Positions 59,931-64,000 of a DNA stretch of 64,000 nucleotides are shown here, piece after piece. The translations under genes and the position numbers were made by a program. The notes under the pieces are model-generated. The model saw only the letters and a program-made list of their open reading frames with translations. It was not told the origin of the DNA and did no database searches. This stretch comes from Dastarcus helophoroides (taxonomy: Eukaryota > Arthropoda > Insecta > Coleoptera > Bothrideridae), in contig CM053327.1 in assembly GCA_028583605.1 (NCBI GenBank), positions 20,137,629 to 20,201,628 of the forward strand, read 5' to 3'. Numbering within the stretch: position 1 is the first letter of the stretch; every line of letters begins with the position of its first letter.

Positions 59931-60175
59931 TTAATGAGAGAGAGTAGTAGCGGAGGCATTTGAGTGATATACAGGCCATAATTTAGTGGGCCAGTTAGCC
60001 AGGTACACAGAGGCTGAGCGGCACGTTAATCCGGCCATGATTAACACCATAAATCTGGCGAGGATTAGCGGGATGGCCATCGCGAACTGCCATGTGTTTG
60101 CATGAACTATCGCTTGGTGCAGGGAGACCTCCATCCCAGATTGCAGGCCCTCTTTATCCAACCACCCCGTTCTAC
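59931..60175. promoter_or_regulatory. candidate Pitx intronic enhancer with paired TAATCC sites
   Basis: A GC-richer block of about 245 bp without coding frame or transposon ends. It carries TTAATCC (60026-60032) and, 35 bp on, GGATTAG (60062-60068) on the other strand: the K50 homeodomain site bound by Pitx, Otx and Gsc proteins. Nearby are ATGATTAACA, CCATAAATC (Hox-like), and GTGTTTGCATGA (60096-60107), which overlaps forkhead- and POU-like words. Its position in intron 3 of Pitx suggests auto- or cross-regulation. All site calls are by word match. Conservation could not be tested. Confidence 0.45.
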
Positions 60176-60609
60176 AAACTGAACGCCCGAAAAGCCTTTC
60201 TTTTCCAACATTTCGATAGCTTACGTTTTGGGTTACCTAAGTAAAGCGGTCGACAACTGTGAGATAATCTATGATATTAGTTTAGATTATGAGATTATCA
60301 CTCTTGGAATCGTTTATTTTGGTTCGGTTTCATACTGCTAAGCATTGTGAAAATATGTTACCGGTTAATATCAGAAATTTAATGTGGTCTTCCATTAATG
60401 AAATTAAAAACAATATTATTTTGATTATAAACTTAAATTTTATTGACACACCATATATAGGGGGAATCATATAAGAGCACGACTCTAACGAATCCAGAAT
60501 ACAACCAATATACAGTGCGCTCATGAAGTGCATTATTTTCAAAAACAAAAGAAATGGATGTTTTTTAAGAAATCGACTTTGTATGTATTCAACTTTATAT
60601 AGGGTATTT

Positions 60610-61200
60610 CTGAAACGGTATACAAACTAAAAATTTTTTATTTTAAATGTTTGATGTTTGCGTATCTTTGATGATGAAATCGACTTTATATGTCCGAAAA
60701 ATAGGTGAGCATTCTCGATTGAACATTGAACGTTCATCAGGCACTGGCGAACAGACGATGAATGAATAAAGTTAAAATTCCTGCAATTTCTTGATAAACA
60801 AGAATATTAAGAATAGTTAAAGATTTTAAATCAAGTGCTTACGTTCATTTAGTGAAACTTGACGAAGAATAAGTTGTTCAGCACAATAGCTCTGGACATA
60901 TGTCTGCAGGTTCACCAAAAATTAATTGAATTTGAATGAGTTGCGATGCCCCATTCACCATACTCATCTGACATAGTACTGTCAAACTTCGATTTATTTC
61001 ACTTGCTACAGAACTTTATCAATGGGAAAAATAATAAGGAGGGTACAAAAACTGGCCTTCATAGGTTTCTCCTAAGTAAATTTAAAACAATTTAGGAAAA
61101 TGGAATTATTTAATTACTTGAAGGATGCAATATGATTGTAGACTAGAATGGCCTATATATTACATAAAAATGTGCAAAAAAAAATCTAAAACGTCAGTTC
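60610..61200 (+). mobile_element. mariner remnant (plus strand)
   Basis: The + strand keeps diverged mariner tail words: a PHHTHLT-like segment at about 60955-60975 (family H-P-P-Y-S-x-D), then YHLF/HLLQNF-like codons, TELYQWEK/INGK words near 61010-61025, and codons resembling the L-E-x-x-x-x-V-D...Y-I-T end near 61130-61160. Many stops. Part of it (60720-60780) is the inverted match of 56050-56110. Terminal repeats were not delimited. Confidence 0.55.
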
Positions 61201-61439
61201 TATTAACAATGCATCGTCAAATATGTCTACAAAAAAATAATTTCAAAAGGTGTTTTTAACATTACGTGTAACATGTATGCAAATAGGTATGATACATATG
61301 CTTTCAAATTTTTTAATATAGATCTAAAAATGTATTCAAAATTATGAAAATCGATAACTTCAGATAAGACGACCAGACATTCCGCTGTTATTCTCTTTAG
61401 TGATGTACGACCCCGGTGCAGTAAATGGGTCCTTAAAAC

Positions 61440-61640
61440 GAGCAACCATTTTCGCCGTCATCTTCTATTACCTCCGCGTTCTATCTCGCGCCCCTCGACG
61501 GCAGGCTGCCGCTCCCCAATGTAACCAACGACCCATCTAATTGCGGCGGCGGGAATGAAGATCGACGGCCGAAGCGATTGGCCGCGACGAACCAAGTTGT
61601 GTTAGGGGAAGCGCTGGAACAATGAGACTTCTTTTCTCTT
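61440..61640. promoter_or_regulatory. CpG-rich block in intron 3, candidate regulatory element
   Basis: Together with 1340-1700, one of the strongest local G+C rises in the window (TCTCGCGCCCCTCGACGGC near 61482; GGCGGCGGGAATGAAGATCG near 61543; GGCCGCGACGAACC near 61579). A 64-codon minus-strand frame there (61481-61675) has no recognised domain. No terminal repeats. It might be an enhancer, an alternative promoter of Pitx or an unrecognised exon. Confidence 0.35.
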
Positions 61641-63870
61641 ATTTCACTCAAGCAATGCGGAAATATATAACACAACGTACATCAAGATTGTATTAAAAAA
61701 TGAAATAAGTTTTGTATCGTAATATGGAAATACCGCAACAACTTTGAATAACTGATTATAACTTGTGCCTACATTCTCATTATTATCGAAACGGTATCTT
61801 CGCCACGATAAAATAAATAGGAAAATAATAAAATAAAAACATTTATTTTAGATAAAAATAAAATGTTCGTTACATCAAATATACAAAAGAGGGAGTTGTT
61901 CTTTGAAAGTATACATTAAGGGATTTGTCATTCCATGGGCCTCTTCCGTAGAATTTTATAAATTTGCACAATTATAAAGGATATCTAAGAATCCTGAAAA
62001 ATTAAAATTAATTGATCATCTCAAACTCGACCATCGAAAGTAGATCAAACAATACAGAGTATTAAATTTTATGTTGTCAACACAACGGTTTTTTTATTTT
62101 TAATACCAAAATTAGTTGACAATTTTTTTTAATATGTACTAAAAAAAATGAAAATTATTGACCATCACCTTATTGAGATGAAGACAATTAAAATTGACCG
62201 GTATATTGGTAAATAAATGTGCCAGCAGAAACAACTTGGCCAGCTGTACTCGACTACAAAGATGTACTGTTGAGCAGCAGTTTAAAAAACATATGCAACT
62301 GAAAATATTTTGGTTAGGTTTTAAAATATTGGAAGTATTTTCATAGCTATTATAAATTCATAATCATAAATTTTTAGGACCATCTGCATGGAATTAGAAC
62401 TCTATATGGAGTTATAAATCTGTGTGGCAGTGGGATAAATTATTTTATACTGTTTGACTCGTTTTAAAAACGTGTTAAATTAAAAACTTTTTTTTAAAAT
62501 AAAATAATTTTTTGGTTAAAAGCAAGAAAGCCAATTAATAAGAACGTGTTAAAAAAAGAACAACATTTTTAAAAATAGTTGAAAATTTGGAAAATTTTCC
62601 AAAAAATTCATACTTCGAAGTGAAGCCAAAATATTCAAAAAAATTATAAATTCTCAAATGCGATCAAAATTTTCAAAAAAATGAATTTTCCAAAAAAAAA
62701 ATTTAACATAAAATTTACAAAAATTGAAAATTTTTCAAAAGAAATCAGGATATATTTAAAATATCGAAAATTTAAAAAGTAGGAATTTCCAAGAAAGTAT
62801 AAATTTGAAAAAGTTAATCTTTTCAGAATTAAGTAAAATTTTCGATTTTTGATATTCAAAATGTTTAAAAATAAAGTGAAAATTTCGCGAAAAGTCAATA
62901 TTTCTTAGAAATTTAGAGTTTTCAATAAAAATCGAATGCTTCAAAAAAATGTAGGAATTTTTAAAATATTAATCATTTTTTGCAACGAATCGGAATTTTC
63001 GAAAATGTCGCAGTTTGGAAAAAATCGACTTTTTTGTTTATTATTTGTTTCTTTTTTTTAGCCGTCAAAATGAAAATTATGAATTAAATCTCCTATATTA
63101 TTTTATAAAATTGTATGAATTTTTTTCTGCTAATTAAATTATTTACCCTCACATTTAAATCTTCGGGTAGCCGGGGAGGTCAAATAAAGTATTTCTTAGC
63201 ATTCATATCTCATAATTAAGAATAGTTTTTCAGCATTTTATTCCCATATTATGTACACCAAGTTTCATTTCGAATTTTTCACTTTTAGTTTTTGTAATAC
63301 TTTTTTTTGTCAAATCCATAAGCGGTTACAGTTGTGGTTGTCAAGTTAAATTTCACTTTGAAGATATCGAAAAAAAATTGTTAGAAAAAAACTTGCTCAT
63401 AAATTTATTTTGAATTCCAATTTCAAATTTTATTAAGAAATTCGCTTTTTTAATTTTTGCAATATTCTTTCCGTATCCGTATGTAGACTTTACAATCAAA
63501 TATTGCAGAACCTTACATGGATTTCTCTCAAAATTATTGCTAAATTTACTAGGTTTTTATAACCAATAGGAATTCAAATTAAAATGGGATCAACTTTTCT
63601 AATATCTCTTACCGATAACTTCAAAGCGAATTCGTTGGTTGGAGGGAGGGGGGAGTTTGCGGGTTAGATATTTTAACTATCTAAATGTCAAAAATGTATT
63701 TATTTTTGATCTTTCATTTTAGTCAATAACATACAGGAACTTTCATTAAAAAAAGTGTTTATACTTTTTTCGCGTTTAAAAGATAATGTACATAAAAAAC
63801 TGTTTAACTTTTGTATTGAAAGTTTTTCGTAATTCCTAAAATAAGGGTACAAAACCTAAAAATAACCCTT
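61641..63870. other. intron 3 stretch, AT-rich
   Basis: Position 62480-63050 is another block of degenerate aaatttt/gaaattt words; frames at 62644-62944 are products of that composition. A 10-base G-rich patch lies at about 63640. No gene seen, and no codons for the missing part of the homeodomain. Confidence 0.45.
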
Positions 63871-63874
63871 TATA

Positions 63875-64000
63875 CCGGGTGTTTCAGCTGAATTGTTCCA
63901 ATAGCATATCTTCGTTAGTTAATAACATATAAATTTCACATTTGCAGCATTTAATTAACGTTTAAAGTTCTTTACATTGAATATGATAACGAAGGCTTCC
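63875..64000 (+). mobile_element. possible left end of a transposon cut by the window edge
   Basis: TATACCGGGTGTTTCAGCTG at 63872-63891 followed by AATTGTTCCAATAGCATATC resembles the ACAGGGTGTTTCA-type ends of insect terminal-inverted-repeat elements. The other end would lie beyond the window. Confidence 0.35.

Noticed and set aside
61481..61675. 64-codon minus-strand frame in the CpG-rich block
   Set aside because: Short, no domain and no splice evidence; open because of GC composition. Kept only as a regulatory candidate.
62644..62944. two overlapping Phe/Leu-rich minus-strand frames
   Set aside because: Products of the degenerate A/T block; no credible protein.

Overview
The window is insect nuclear DNA: AT-rich (roughly two thirds A+T by eye), with long introns and many dead transposons. 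The only host gene I can support is a Pitx (Ptx1-type) paired-class homeobox gene on the + strand. Three coding exons fit together in phase: 10770-11043 (91 codons + 1 nt), 42794-42913 (40 codons, phase 1 at both ends) and 54478-54713 (ends in phase 0). Together they give 210 residues and stop after homeodomain residue 46. The rest of the homeodomain (WFKN and beyond) and the C-terminus must lie past position 64000. A splice acceptor at 10720-10721 in front of the start codon shows that at least one more 5' non-coding exon lies upstream. The order of insect is not clear from the sequence; a beetle or similar is plausible.

Layout. 1-10721: 5' flank or intron 0, with a mariner transposase tail at the left edge, a GC-richer block near 1.4-1.7 kb, and two non-autonomous hAT elements (6237-9052 and 9583-10502). 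11044-42793: intron 1 (31.7 kb). It holds a palindromic Tc1/mariner-type composite (11985-14889) with a second element nested in it, two copies of one LINE in opposite orientation (about 16.0-17.7 and 27.1-28.8 kb), a 1.1 kb mariner (17845-18944), pogo-like miniature elements, a degenerate tandem array (31.4-32.0 kb), and a palindromic element (34606-36883) split by a hAT element (35441-36673). 42914-54477: intron 2 (11.6 kb), with an RNase H-bearing LINE fragment, a Tigger/pogo transposase copy broken by frameshifts, a second pogo-type fragment next to a 281-bp miniature element, and a 168-bp palindrome. 54714-64000: start of intron 3, with two mariner remnants in opposite orientation, a pogo-like element carrying a LINE insertion with a 31-bp target-site duplication, and a few GC-richer non-transposon blocks.

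The most interesting non-transposon signals are those GC-richer blocks inside the Pitx introns. The best is 59931-60175, which carries two TAATCC-type sites (the site bound by K50 homeodomains such as Pitx and Otx) in opposite orientation, plus POU- and forkhead-like words. It is a candidate Pitx enhancer, possibly autoregulatory. This is inference and needs cross-species alignment. I found no CRISPR, operon, tRNA, rRNA or clearly new coding system. All transposases I can read are broken or incomplete.
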